Shown here piece after piece: positions 27,880 to 35,982 of a stretch of 64,000 nt of DNA. Below the pieces are notes generated by a model. The model ran no database searches. It was given only the letters and a program-made list of their open reading frames with translations, and was not told where the DNA came from. The first letter of the stretch is position 1. Every line of letters begins with the position of its first letter. The DNA comes from Pseudomonadota bacterium (lineage in GTDB: Bacteria; Pseudomonadota; Alphaproteobacteria; Acetobacterales; Acetobacteraceae): positions 1-64,000 of the forward strand of contig JAKADX010000011.1 in assembly GCA_021818505.1 (NCBI GenBank), in the 5' to 3' direction. Both the position numbers and the translations under genes were made by a program.

Positions 27880-28521
27880 ATGCGCACGATGTTGCTTGCC
27901 TCCGCTGCCATGCTTGGCATGGCGCTGGCGACCCCCGCCCTCACGCCCGCTTTCGCGCTCGACAATGCCGCCGCGCCTTCGGCGGCGCGGCAGCCGGACC
28001 CGGGACTGAACGCCTCGCCCACGCAACTTCTGCAGGCGGCGCAGCAGGCCGTGCAGCACCATCGCGGTCCTGCCGCGGAAGCGGCGCTGTCGGAGGCCGA
28101 GACGCGCCTCTTGACCCGCTCCGTGGTGCCGAGCCAGGCCGACACGCCGGACCGTTCGCCGGCGGTGCAGGATATCGTGGGGGCCCGTGAGGCGGTGGCC
28201 CACCGCGACTGGGCGGGCGCCGACCAGCACATCGCCGCGGCGATGCAGCATGCGCAGATGGCCGAGTCCGGCGGCGGCGAAGCGATCCATCCGAACCAGA
28301 GCATGGCTGCCCCGCCGGCAGCGCCCGGCACCGCGCCGATGGCCGCGGTGGCCGCGAGCAATGTGTCCTGCGCGAGCAACCCCTCGTCACCCGCGTGCGC
28401 GTCGCAGACGTCGGGTCCGATGACCCAGGGAACATCCTCGATTCCGCTCGGCGGCGTGCTGCCGCCCAATGGCGGGCTGATGGAGCCCAACGGCGGCGTA
28501 ATGGCGCCCAACGTGCCCTGA
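27880..28521 (+). CDS. Array member 1: exported protein with a helical-repeat domain and PNGG tail
   Basis: A 213-residue exported protein of unknown function. It has a signal peptide (cleavage near PAFA-LD, residue 27). Residues 48-125 hold the same two-helix-pair domain as the next four genes: LLQAAQQAVQ...AALSEAE, then GAREAVAHRDWAGADQHIAAAM. Unlike them it has a low-complexity C-terminus with two cysteines (CASNPSSPAC) and PNGG repeats (about 195-211). AAGGAAG precedes the ATG. The domain similarity, judged by eye, suggests this is the diverged founder or an elongated copy. Confidence 0.7.
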   Translation: MRTMLLASAAMLGMALATPALTPAFALDNAAAPSAARQPDPGLNASPTQLLQAAQQAVQHHRGPAAEAALSEAETRLLTRSVVPSQADTPDRSPAVQDIVGAREAVAHRDWAGADQHIAAAMQHAQMAESGGGEAIHPNQSMAAPPAAPGTAPMAAVAASNVSCASNPSSPACASQTSGPMTQGTSSIPLGGVLPPNGGLMEPNGGVMAPNVP

Positions 28522-28645
28522 AGTCGGCGCGACGGATATCTCTCCGCCGCGTTGTTCCGCGGGCCTGCGCAAGGCGATGGGACATGCGTTCCCGGCGCGA
28601 GCATTGCAGTAATCATCGGCGGGAACTGAGTCCTGCCCCGCTGTC

Positions 28646-28674
28646 TTGACCTGCGCCAGCGTGCCGCCGATCTG
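28646..28674 (+). promoter_or_regulatory. Weak candidate promoter for array members 2-5
   Basis: TTGACC at 28646-28651 lies in the 184-base gap before array member 2. A -10 at the right spacing (GATCTG, 28669-28674) is poor. It is listed because this is the largest gap in the array. Confidence 0.25.
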
Positions 28675-28705
28675 TCATGCCTGAGGCAGGACAGAGGAGG
28701 CTGCG

Positions 28706-29044
28706 GTGCTGAGGGTGATGGCCGCGGCCCTGCTGATCGCGATCGGATCCGGGATGGCGGCCTGTGCCGTGCCCGGTCCGTCCGACACGGTCAGCTATCT
28801 GCGGCAAGCGCAGGCAGCAACACGGGCGCACCAGTCTGATGCGGCGCTGAGCGCCCTCGCCGCCGCCGAAAGCGCGTGGCTGGCGGGTAACGCCGCCGCA
28901 TCCAATCCGGTCGTGTATCACGAGCATACGGCCCTGCGTAACATCGGATTGGCGCGGGTTTCGGTGCAGCAGGAACGCTGGGGCGATGCCGACCATTATA
29001 TCGGCGCGGCGTTGAGCGACCCCAGCACGCTGGGGCAAGGCTGA
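28706..29044 (+). CDS. Array member 2: small putative lipoprotein, tandem paralogue
   Basis: A 112-residue putative lipoprotein of unknown function. The signal ends in MAAC with Cys20 as the possible lipidation site. Helical domain: YLRQAQAATRAHQSDAALSA and AAAESAW (30-59), then ALRNIGLARVSVQQERWGDA and HYIGAAL (76-103), ending DPST. The GTG start at 28706 follows AGAGGAGG by 5 bases. It shares the RW-x-DA-x-x-Y and terminal PST positions with members 3-5 and is cotranscribed with them judging by spacing. Confidence 0.7.
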   Translation: MLRVMAAALLIAIGSGMAACAVPGPSDTVSYLRQAQAATRAHQSDAALSALAAAESAWLAGNAAASNPVVYHEHTALRNIGLARVSVQQERWGDADHYIGAALSDPSTLGQG

Positions 29045-29061
29045 CGGTTTCGCGGCGCGGT

Positions 29062-29397
29062 TTGGTCGCGATGGCGCTGGCCGGGCTGGCCGCGCTGCCG
29101 GGCGGCTGCGCGTGGCAGGCCCCTGATCCGGCCACGCTGCCGCGTACCTATCTTGTGCGCGCACAGCAGGCGGTAGCCTCCAGGGACGGTGCGGGCGCGC
29201 TTGCCGCGCTCGACGATGCCGTCGCGCTGTGGCGCGGCACCAATCCGGGCCCCGTCGGCCGCATCTCGTTCATCGTGGATCCTGTGTTGCAGGACATGCT
29301 GCTCGCCCGCCAGGCGATCGGCATGGGGCGTTGGCGGGATGCGCGGTACTACATCGCCACCGCCTTGAACCACCCGAGTACGATCACACCTCCCTGA
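29062..29397 (+). CDS. Array member 3: small putative lipoprotein, tandem paralogue
   Basis: A roughly 111-residue paralogue, from TTG 29062. Domain: TYLVRAQQAVASRDGAGALA, then DPVLQDMLLARQAIGMGRWR, DARYYIATALNHPST. Its start is uncertain. In-frame codons upstream of TTG 29062 read TVSRRGLVAMALAGLAALPG before GC, a twin-arginine-like lipoprotein signal, and would begin at CTG 29041, which overlaps the previous stop as CTGA. If TTG is used, the arginine pair is lost and the signal is very short. Function unknown. Confidence 0.62.
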   Translation: MVAMALAGLAALPGGCAWQAPDPATLPRTYLVRAQQAVASRDGAGALAALDDAVALWRGTNPGPVGRISFIVDPVLQDMLLARQAIGMGRWRDARYYIATALNHPSTITPP

Positions 29398-29422
29398 CAG
29401 AGGTCGTTGCAAGGAGGCGACG

Positions 29423-29773
29423 GTGTTCAGGCGGATGGCGATGGTGGCGATCCTGCTGGCGGGCGTGGCAGCGCAGGCCGGCTGCGCCAGTCTGACCGCC
29501 GACAATCCGAACACGGCGCGCCCCTATCTGGTGGCGGCACTCAAGGCGGTGCAACAGCACGACGCGCCGACTGCGCTGGCGCAGATTGACAAGGCCGAAT
29601 CGATTTGGATCGGGGTCAATGTGCCGTTCTCCAGCCCGTTCTTTGAGTTTGACCCCGACGCCATGCGCAACATGGCGCGGGCGCGTCAGTCGGTGGAGAT
29701 GCGGCGCTGGGCCGACGCCGAATACTACGTACGCACAGCGCTGACGCATCCCAGCGTCGTCATGCCGAACTGA
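29423..29773 (+). CDS. Array member 4: small putative lipoprotein, tandem paralogue
   Basis: A 116-residue paralogue, the same length as member 5 and, by eye, more than half identical to it. It has a signal segment to Cys21 (AQAGC), then RPYLVAALKAVQQHDAPTAL, AQIDKAESIWIGVN, and DPDAMRNMARARQSVEMRRW followed by ADAEYYVRTALTHPS. GTG 29423 follows AAGGAGG by 5 bases. The helix-loop-helix pairs have TPR-like spacing, but it is not a canonical TPR. Confidence 0.7.
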   Translation: MFRRMAMVAILLAGVAAQAGCASLTADNPNTARPYLVAALKAVQQHDAPTALAQIDKAESIWIGVNVPFSSPFFEFDPDAMRNMARARQSVEMRRWADAEYYVRTALTHPSVVMPN

Positions 29774-29816
29774 CCGGCGCCGAGGGCTGCGGCCGGATTG
29801 TGCGTGGAGACCGGCG

Positions 29817-30167
29817 ATGGTCAGGACATTCGCGATGCGCGCCATCCTGCTCGTCGGCGCACTCGTGCTCGGCGATTGCGCGGGGATGCTCGCCGAAGAC
29901 CCGAATACGGCGCACCCTTACCTGGAGCGCGCTCTGGCCGCCGTGCAGCAGCGCGACACGAAGACGGCGCTGACGCAGATCGACCGTGCCGAGGCGATCT
30001 GGCTCGGCAGCAATACTCCCTACGGGAACGCGTTTGTCTCCTCCGACCCCGATGCTCTGCGGGAGATGGCGCGTGCCCGGCAGTCGGTGCAGATGGGGCG
30101 ATGGGGTGACGCGGAATACTACCTGCGGACAGCCATGACGCACCCGAGCACAACCACGCCGTACTAG
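29817..30167 (+). CDS. Array member 5: small putative lipoprotein, tandem paralogue
   Basis: A 116-residue paralogue. Signal segment MRAILLVGALVLGDC, with Cys21; Asp at -1 is unusual for a lipobox, so lipidation is doubtful. Domain: HPYLERALAAVQQRDTKTAL, TQIDRAEAIWLGSN, DPDALREMARARQSVQMGRW, GDAEYYLRTAMTHPST. Shared with member 4: NPYL-like start, IWxGxN, DPDA, MARARQSV and DAEYY blocks. It is the last copy, 132 bases before typA. Confidence 0.7.
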   Translation: MVRTFAMRAILLVGALVLGDCAGMLAEDPNTAHPYLERALAAVQQRDTKTALTQIDRAEAIWLGSNTPYGNAFVSSDPDALREMARARQSVQMGRWGDAEYYLRTAMTHPSTTTPY

Positions 30168-30299
30168 ACGCCGCCGCTTTCCCCTCGCATCCGGGCCTGC
30201 GATCGCCTATGTGTGCGGCGCAACACGCGACCGCGCCGGCGCCCGCAGGGACGCCGGTGCGGCGTTTTGCGCCCAGTTCGCGCAGCAGGCCAGGCCATC

Positions 30300-32129
<1,830 letters not shown>

Positions 32130-32144
32130 AGGGGGCGCGCGTGT

Positions 32145-32552
32145 TCAGTAGGTCAGCGAGGTACTGTCGCTGATCGTGCTGCTCAACGTCCTCCAGGCGG
32201 GAAGCAGGAAGGCGAAGGTGTATTGCGCGCTCACGGACGTCTGAGTCTGTCCGGACGTCGTGGCGGAGGTCACCGCGACGCAGAGATGCGAGGTGCTGAG
32301 CATCGGCACGCTGCCGGTAATCGAGGTGGGGAGCGTGACGCCGGAGCCGGGGCAGGTGCCGCCAGCGGTGACGGTGCCGACCATCGCTGCGCGCGCGGTG
32401 AGCGCAACCACTGTGTCCAGCGACTGCTTGACGGCGAGATAGCGTCCGACGTCGAGGATGGCGAACATGATCACCAGGAACACGCCGCCTGTGATCGCGA
32501 ATTCCAGTGTGGTGGTGCCGCGCTGACTTGCGCTACTGCGTGCGGATGACAT
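32145..32552 (-). CDS. TadE-like pilus assembly pseudopilin
   Basis: A 135-residue membrane-anchored minor pilin-like protein of the Tad system. The prepilin-type site reads QRG then TTTLEFAITGG, with Glu at +5, followed by a hydrophobic helix FLVIMFAILDVGRYLAV. The C-terminal part is a Ser/Thr-rich periplasmic domain with two cysteines. It overlaps the upstream TadE gene by 20 bases. It is on the opposite strand to the main pilus operon and its pilin genes. Confidence 0.8.
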   Translation of the reverse strand: MSSARSSASQRGTTTLEFAITGGVFLVIMFAILDVGRYLAVKQSLDTVVALTARAAMVGTVTAGGTCPGSGVTLPTSITGSVPMLSTSHLCVAVTSATTSGQTQTSVSAQYTFAFLLPAWRTLSSTISDSTSLTY

Positions 32553-33000
32553 TGCTGGCCGAGATGCTGTTGAGCGAACTGAGCAGCCACGGGGAATACG
32601 TTTTCGATGCCGACAGCGTCACCAGCGTCTGCAACGTCTGTCCGGTGCCGCAGGTACCGTTGGTGGCCGGAACGATGCCGCCCGAGGAACTCCAGCAGAC
32701 ATAGGAGGTGGTCGGCGTGGCGACTGTGGCGTTCACGCCCGACGGCAGGGCGGCGCTGATTGCGTTGGCCATGCCGGTGGTGTCGGTCGGCCACTGCACG
32801 GCATAGAGCGCGCCAGCGCGCACCGCCTGGCGCAGCAGCAGGCTCTGCTGCATGACGGTGCCGACATCGAGCGTCCCCAGCATCAGCAGCACCAGTAACG
32901 GTCCCAGCAGCGCCAGTTCGAGCGCCGAGACGCCACGGCGATCCTGCCAGAGCCGCGCGGGCGGGCGGGGAGCAGGTTTTCGTGAAGAATCGATCGTCAT
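32533..33000 (-). CDS. TadE-like pilus assembly pseudopilin (second copy)
   Basis: A 155-residue TadE-family protein with the prepilin-type motif RRG then VSALELALLGPLL (Glu at +5), a hydrophobic helix LVLLMLGTLDVGTVM and a periplasmic domain with CWSSS and NGTCGTG cysteines. The pair with the following gene resembles TadE/TadF. Both pass through the prepilin peptidase encoded at 34620 if the sites are used. Confidence 0.82.
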   Translation of the reverse strand: MTIDSSRKPAPRPPARLWQDRRGVSALELALLGPLLVLLMLGTLDVGTVMQQSLLLRQAVRAGALYAVQWPTDTTGMANAISAALPSGVNATVATPTTSYVCWSSSGGIVPATNGTCGTGQTLQTLVTLSASKTYSPWLLSSLNSISASNVIRTQ

Positions 33001-33607
33001 CGGGGCTTCCGTTTGTACACCAGGGCGAAAAGCTCGTCGCCCAGATAATTCGCGTAGCGAGTTTATATTGACTCCCGGCGTCGATGCGAATTAAAAATTG
33101 CAACGTGTCGGCGAGATAACGTGATCGTCGGGGGTCAATGGGCTGGGAATGCGAGCTTAGAACACTTGGCATCCTTCCCGAGAGGATAGAGTGCTAAACG
33201 GTGCCGTCTGAGTCACGATTGCGGAAAACGCCATCCTGGCAGAGTTCACCGGGATGGCCGTCGGGAGCGGCGTTCAGGGCATCTGTCGAAATCAGAGGGG
33301 CGTCAACCGTCCAGGCGTAGCCGATCCGGAGGCGCGAAAAGCAGCAGGAGGTATCCGAACCAGCGATCCAGCAAGCCATGCCGGCAACATCGGTCGGGGT
33401 GATCCGATCGGGATATTCTTCGGCGGCGCCAGACCTCATGGCCGAGCCGCCGCCCCTTTCTCCGGGTTAACGATGTTCGGCGGAACGGCGGGCGGCGACG
33501 CAAATCGGCCCATCCGGGGTCTTTTGTAAAAACGCGGATTGGCGAAGGACATGGCATGTCGCAGCAGAGTGACACGTCAGTATTGTACTTGTACACATCT
33601 ACACTAC
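33001..33607. other. AT-richer spacer without a convincing gene
   Basis: Up to the first pilin promoter this stretch contains only short frames with no recognisable similarity, and its base composition is clearly lower in GC than the flanking genes. It must hold the promoter of the minus-strand TadE pair, but none stands out. A TTGTAC direct repeat occurs near 33576-33590. Confidence 0.5.
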
Positions 33608-33679
33608 TGCAAAAATGTCTCGCGTACGACCGTTTATGGTGTGAGGAGCATTGACTTTTTTAAGGAATTTGATTACGAC
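33608..33679 (+). promoter_or_regulatory. Promoter region of Flp pilin 1 with conserved upstream box
   Basis: TGCAAAAATGTCTC at 33608-33621, then TTGACT at 33651-33656. The distance between the first bases is 43, exactly as in front of pilin 2. An ATTA follows 21 bases after the first T of TTGACT in both copies and may be part of the -10 (here in GATTAC, 33671-33676). The shared box may bind an activator. Confidence 0.55.
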
Positions 33680-33739
33680 TGGTCATCGTGAAGGCGACCC
33701 AGAACGGTTCGCCCACGAGCCCAGGAAGGCCATCAAAAA

Positions 33740-33916
33740 ATGATCAAGGCAATCGGATCGCGTCTGCTTCTCAAGACCCTCGGCGACAAGAAGGGCGTCA
33801 CCTCGCTGGAATATGCCGTGCTCGGCGTGTTCCTGGTGATCGCCATCATCGCCGCAGTGGGCGTTCTCGCCGGCAGCATCACCACCGCGCTCGGCGTAAT
33901 CGGGGGCAGCATCTAG
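33740..33916 (+). CDS. flp: Flp family type IVb pilin 1
   Basis: Major pilin subunit of 58 residues. N-terminal leader MIKAIGSRLLLKTLGDKKG, then the mature sequence starts VTSLEYAVLGVFLV with Glu at +5 and Tyr at +6, the Flp signature. A hydrophobic helix follows, ending IGGSI. GGAAGG lies 10 bases upstream. It is about 70% identical to pilin 2, with the difference in the C-terminal third. Cleavage after Gly19 by the CpaA peptidase is expected. Confidence 0.9.
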   Translation: MIKAIGSRLLLKTLGDKKGVTSLEYAVLGVFLVIAIIAAVGVLAGSITTALGVIGGSI

Positions 33917-34191
33917 CCCGGTAAGGCCCGGCGATCCGGCGGCGCAGGCCGCCTCCGGGTCGCTGGGCCGAGCGCCCACGGTGCGGGCGCGACAAGCGAT
34001 CGGCGTGACGGCGTGCAGCAGATTGCCTGCGCGTCATGCTTGTTCGGGTGAGATGCTGTCGTGCCCATGTCGGGGAAGGCTTGGCGAGGGTTGCTCCTTC
34101 AACGGAGCGAATAATGATCGGGAAAAACAAAGTCGTTCTGTACGCACCGCGGACAGAACGCGATTTATCGCGCAAAATTTTTCTATGCCAT
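33917..34191. other. Spacer between the two pilin genes
   Basis: A gene-free stretch. It contains a GGCGGC/GCCGCC hairpin at 33938-33953 shortly after pilin 1, with no T-run, so a terminator is not claimed. It turns AT-rich from about 34110 towards the second promoter. Confidence 0.5.
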
Positions 34192-34263
34192 TGCAAAAAT
34201 GCCTCAGTCAAGACTGTCTTGGTCGCGATATAGATTGACTCTTTGCTGTCGTTGCATTAACCA
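34192..34263 (+). promoter_or_regulatory. Promoter region of Flp pilin 2 with conserved upstream box
   Basis: TGCAAAAATGCCTC at 34192-34205, then TTGACT at 34235-34240, 43 bases apart measured from first base to first base. The ATTA at 34256-34259 sits at the same offset from TTGACT as in copy 1. It lies 129 bases before the ATG, against 132 for pilin 1. Confidence 0.55.
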
Positions 34264-34320
34264 TTCGCCGCGTGCCGGTGGGCAATCGCCCACCCACGAA
34301 CCCAGGAAGGAAAGCAAAAA

Positions 34321-34497
34321 ATGCACAAGGCAATCGGTCAGCGTCTGTTCGCCACGGTGCTCGGCGACAAGAAGGGCGTCACCTCGCTCGAATACGCCGT
34401 GCTCGGCGTGTTCCTGGTGGTGGCGATCATCGCGGCGGTCACCGCGCTGAAGGGCGACCTGTCCACCGCGCTGACCACCATCGGCGGCAGCATCTGA
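34321..34497 (+). CDS. flp: Flp family type IVb pilin 2
   Basis: The second Flp pilin, 58 residues: leader MHKAIGQRLFATVLGDKKG, mature start VTSLEYAVLGVFLVV, end TTIGGSI. Together with pilin 1 it shares the ribosome binding region ACCCAGGAAGG-type leader and the promoter box, so the gene and about 130 bases upstream were duplicated as a unit. A stable hairpin lies 30 bases downstream. Confidence 0.9.
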   Translation: MHKAIGQRLFATVLGDKKGVTSLEYAVLGVFLVVAIIAAVTALKGDLSTALTTIGGSI

Positions 34498-34526
34498 GGC
34501 CGGCGCGCACTCGCGCCATGTCGTGC

Positions 34527-34557
34527 GACGCCTGCCGCCCGAGCGACGGCAGGCGTC
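34527..34557 (+). terminator. Stable hairpin between pilin 2 and the assembly genes
   Basis: GACGCCTGCCG (34527-34537) pairs perfectly with CGGCAGGCGTC (34547-34557) around a 9-base loop. No T-run follows, so it is more likely a partial terminator or a 3' RNA-stabilising structure that lets pilin mRNA exceed assembly-gene mRNA. A second hairpin GCCCGCG/CGCGGGC follows at 34579-34596. Confidence 0.45.
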
Positions 34558-34619
34558 ACACGGCGCAAGCCGCGCGGCGCCCGCGGGTTCGCGGGCCCAG
34601 TTGAGAGGGAACGCAAGCG

Positions 34620-35129
34620 GTGTTGAGCCACCTGACGCCCCTGATCCAGGCCGCCGGTGTCCTGTTGCTGCTGGCCGCCGCGGCCAGCGACGTGGTCCGG
34701 CGGATCATTCCTGATTGGGTATCGATTGCGCTCGCCGCGCTCGGCCTGCTCGCCGGGCTGCTGCGCGGGCCGCATGCCCTGCTCGGCTCGGTCGCGGCGG
34801 CGCTGCTGCTGTTCGCGACCCTGGCGCTGCTGCACCGGCGCGGCGCGCTCGGTGGGGGCGACGTGAAGCTGGCCAGCGCGGTCGCGCTGGTGCTGCCGTT
34901 CGGCGCATTCGGCGATTTCGTTGAGGCGACCGCGATCGCCGGCGGCGTGCTGGCGCTGCTGCATCTCGCGCTGCGACCGTTCGCGCCGCGTCTGGCGCCG
35001 GTGCGCGGTGCGTCGCTGGCACGGCGGGTGCTGGCCGCCGAGTGCTGGCGCCTGCGCCGCCACGGTTCCATCCCCTACGGCGTCGCCATCGCCTGCGGCG
35101 GCGCCCTGATGCTGCTGGGCGGGAGGTGA
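34620..35129 (+). CDS. cpaA: Prepilin peptidase CpaA/TadV (A24 family)
   Basis: An inner-membrane aspartic protease that removes the leader from Flp pilins and TadE-type pseudopilins. At 169 residues it is a minimal A24 enzyme, with catalytic Asp24 (AASDVVRR) and Asp81 (GGGDVKLASA) and several membrane helices. GTG 34620 follows GAGAGGGAA. It is the first gene of the tightly packed cpa/tad operon. Confidence 0.9.
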   Translation: MLSHLTPLIQAAGVLLLLAAAASDVVRRIIPDWVSIALAALGLLAGLLRGPHALLGSVAAALLLFATLALLHRRGALGGGDVKLASAVALVLPFGAFGDFVEATAIAGGVLALLHLALRPFAPRLAPVRGASLARRVLAAECWRLRRHGSIPYGVAIACGGALMLLGGR

Positions 35130-35133
35130 TCCG

Positions 35134-35982
35134 ATGTCGATGCGGCTGGTTCTCTTCGGCCTGTTGCTGTCCGCCGCAGCCGTGCTCGGCGTGGTCATCT
35201 ACCAGTCCTCGCTGACGCTCTCGCCGCACCATGCGCCCGTCGCCGCGCCGCCGCCGTCGTTGATGGTCAGCTATCTGGTCGCAGCCCACGCGCTGCCAGC
35301 CGGCACGCTGGTCCGTGATTCCGATCTCGGCATCAAGCAAGTGCGCGCCGACCAGGTCCCCCCGCACGCAATCACCGAGAGCCCGGACGCGCGCGCCAGC
35401 CTGCGCGGCGCGCTGGTGCCGCGCTATCTCGATGCCGGTGCGGCGGTGACGCTGGAAGACGTGCTGCGCCCGCGCGACCGCGGCTTCCTCGCCACCGTCC
35501 TGGCCCCCGGCACCCGCGCCGTCTCCGTCCCCGTCGACGCAGTCACAGGCGTCTCCGGCCTGATCTGGCCGGGCGACCTGGTCGATGTGCTGCTGACCCA
35601 GCAGGTCGAGGGCCAGCATACCGCCCCCGACAAGCGCGTGCTCAGCCGCACCATCCTGACCGGCATCCGGGTGATCGCGGTCGATCAGCAGATCGTCCAG
35701 GGTGCGACCGGCGACGTGCAGTCGGCCGGCCACGTCGCCCGCACCGTGACGCTGGAGGTCACACCCGGCCAGGCGGAGCGGCTCGCCGTCGGGCAGCATC
35801 TCGGCGTGCTGTCGCTCGCGATCCGGCCGTTGCAGCAGGAAGCCCAGCGCGCGACCGACACGCCCGTGTTCGGCGGCGACCTGTCGCCCGAGCTGCGTCA
35901 GCAGCCCCATGTCGAGGTTCCGCCCAGCCTCGGAATGCAGATCATCGAGGGCGACCAGCGCAGCGTGGTGAAGTTCCAATGA
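35134..35982 (+). CDS. cpaB: Flp pilus assembly protein CpaB/RcpC
   Basis: A periplasmic assembly factor of 282 residues with an N-terminal membrane anchor (MRLVLFGLLLSAAAVLGVVIY) and a SAF-like domain (SYLVAAHALPAGTLVRDSDL), then the RcpC block PVDAVTGVSGLIWPGDLVDV and VTLEVTPGQAERLAVGQ. It starts 4 bases after cpaA and overlaps cpaC as ATGA. Confidence 0.9.
   Translation: MSMRLVLFGLLLSAAAVLGVVIYQSSLTLSPHHAPVAAPPPSLMVSYLVAAHALPAGTLVRDSDLGIKQVRADQVPPHAITESPDARASLRGALVPRYLDAGAAVTLEDVLRPRDRGFLATVLAPGTRAVSVPVDAVTGVSGLIWPGDLVDVLLTQQVEGQHTAPDKRVLSRTILTGIRVIAVDQQIVQGATGDVQSAGHVARTVTLEVTPGQAERLAVGQHLGVLSLAIRPLQQEAQRATDTPVFGGDLSPELRQQPHVEVPPSLGMQIIEGDQRSVVKFQ

Noticed and set aside
33194-33439. Minus-strand open frame in the AT-richer spacer (81 codons)
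   Set aside because: No recognisable similarity and no clear ribosome binding site; codon use does not resemble the neighbouring genes. Left as spacer.
33938-33953. Hairpin after pilin 1 as terminator
   Set aside because: Short 6-pair core with no T-run; not distinguishable from chance in GC-rich DNA.
34080-34100. Sigma54-like GG/GC pair upstream of pilin 2
   Set aside because: The GG and GC are 8 bases apart, not the required 10.
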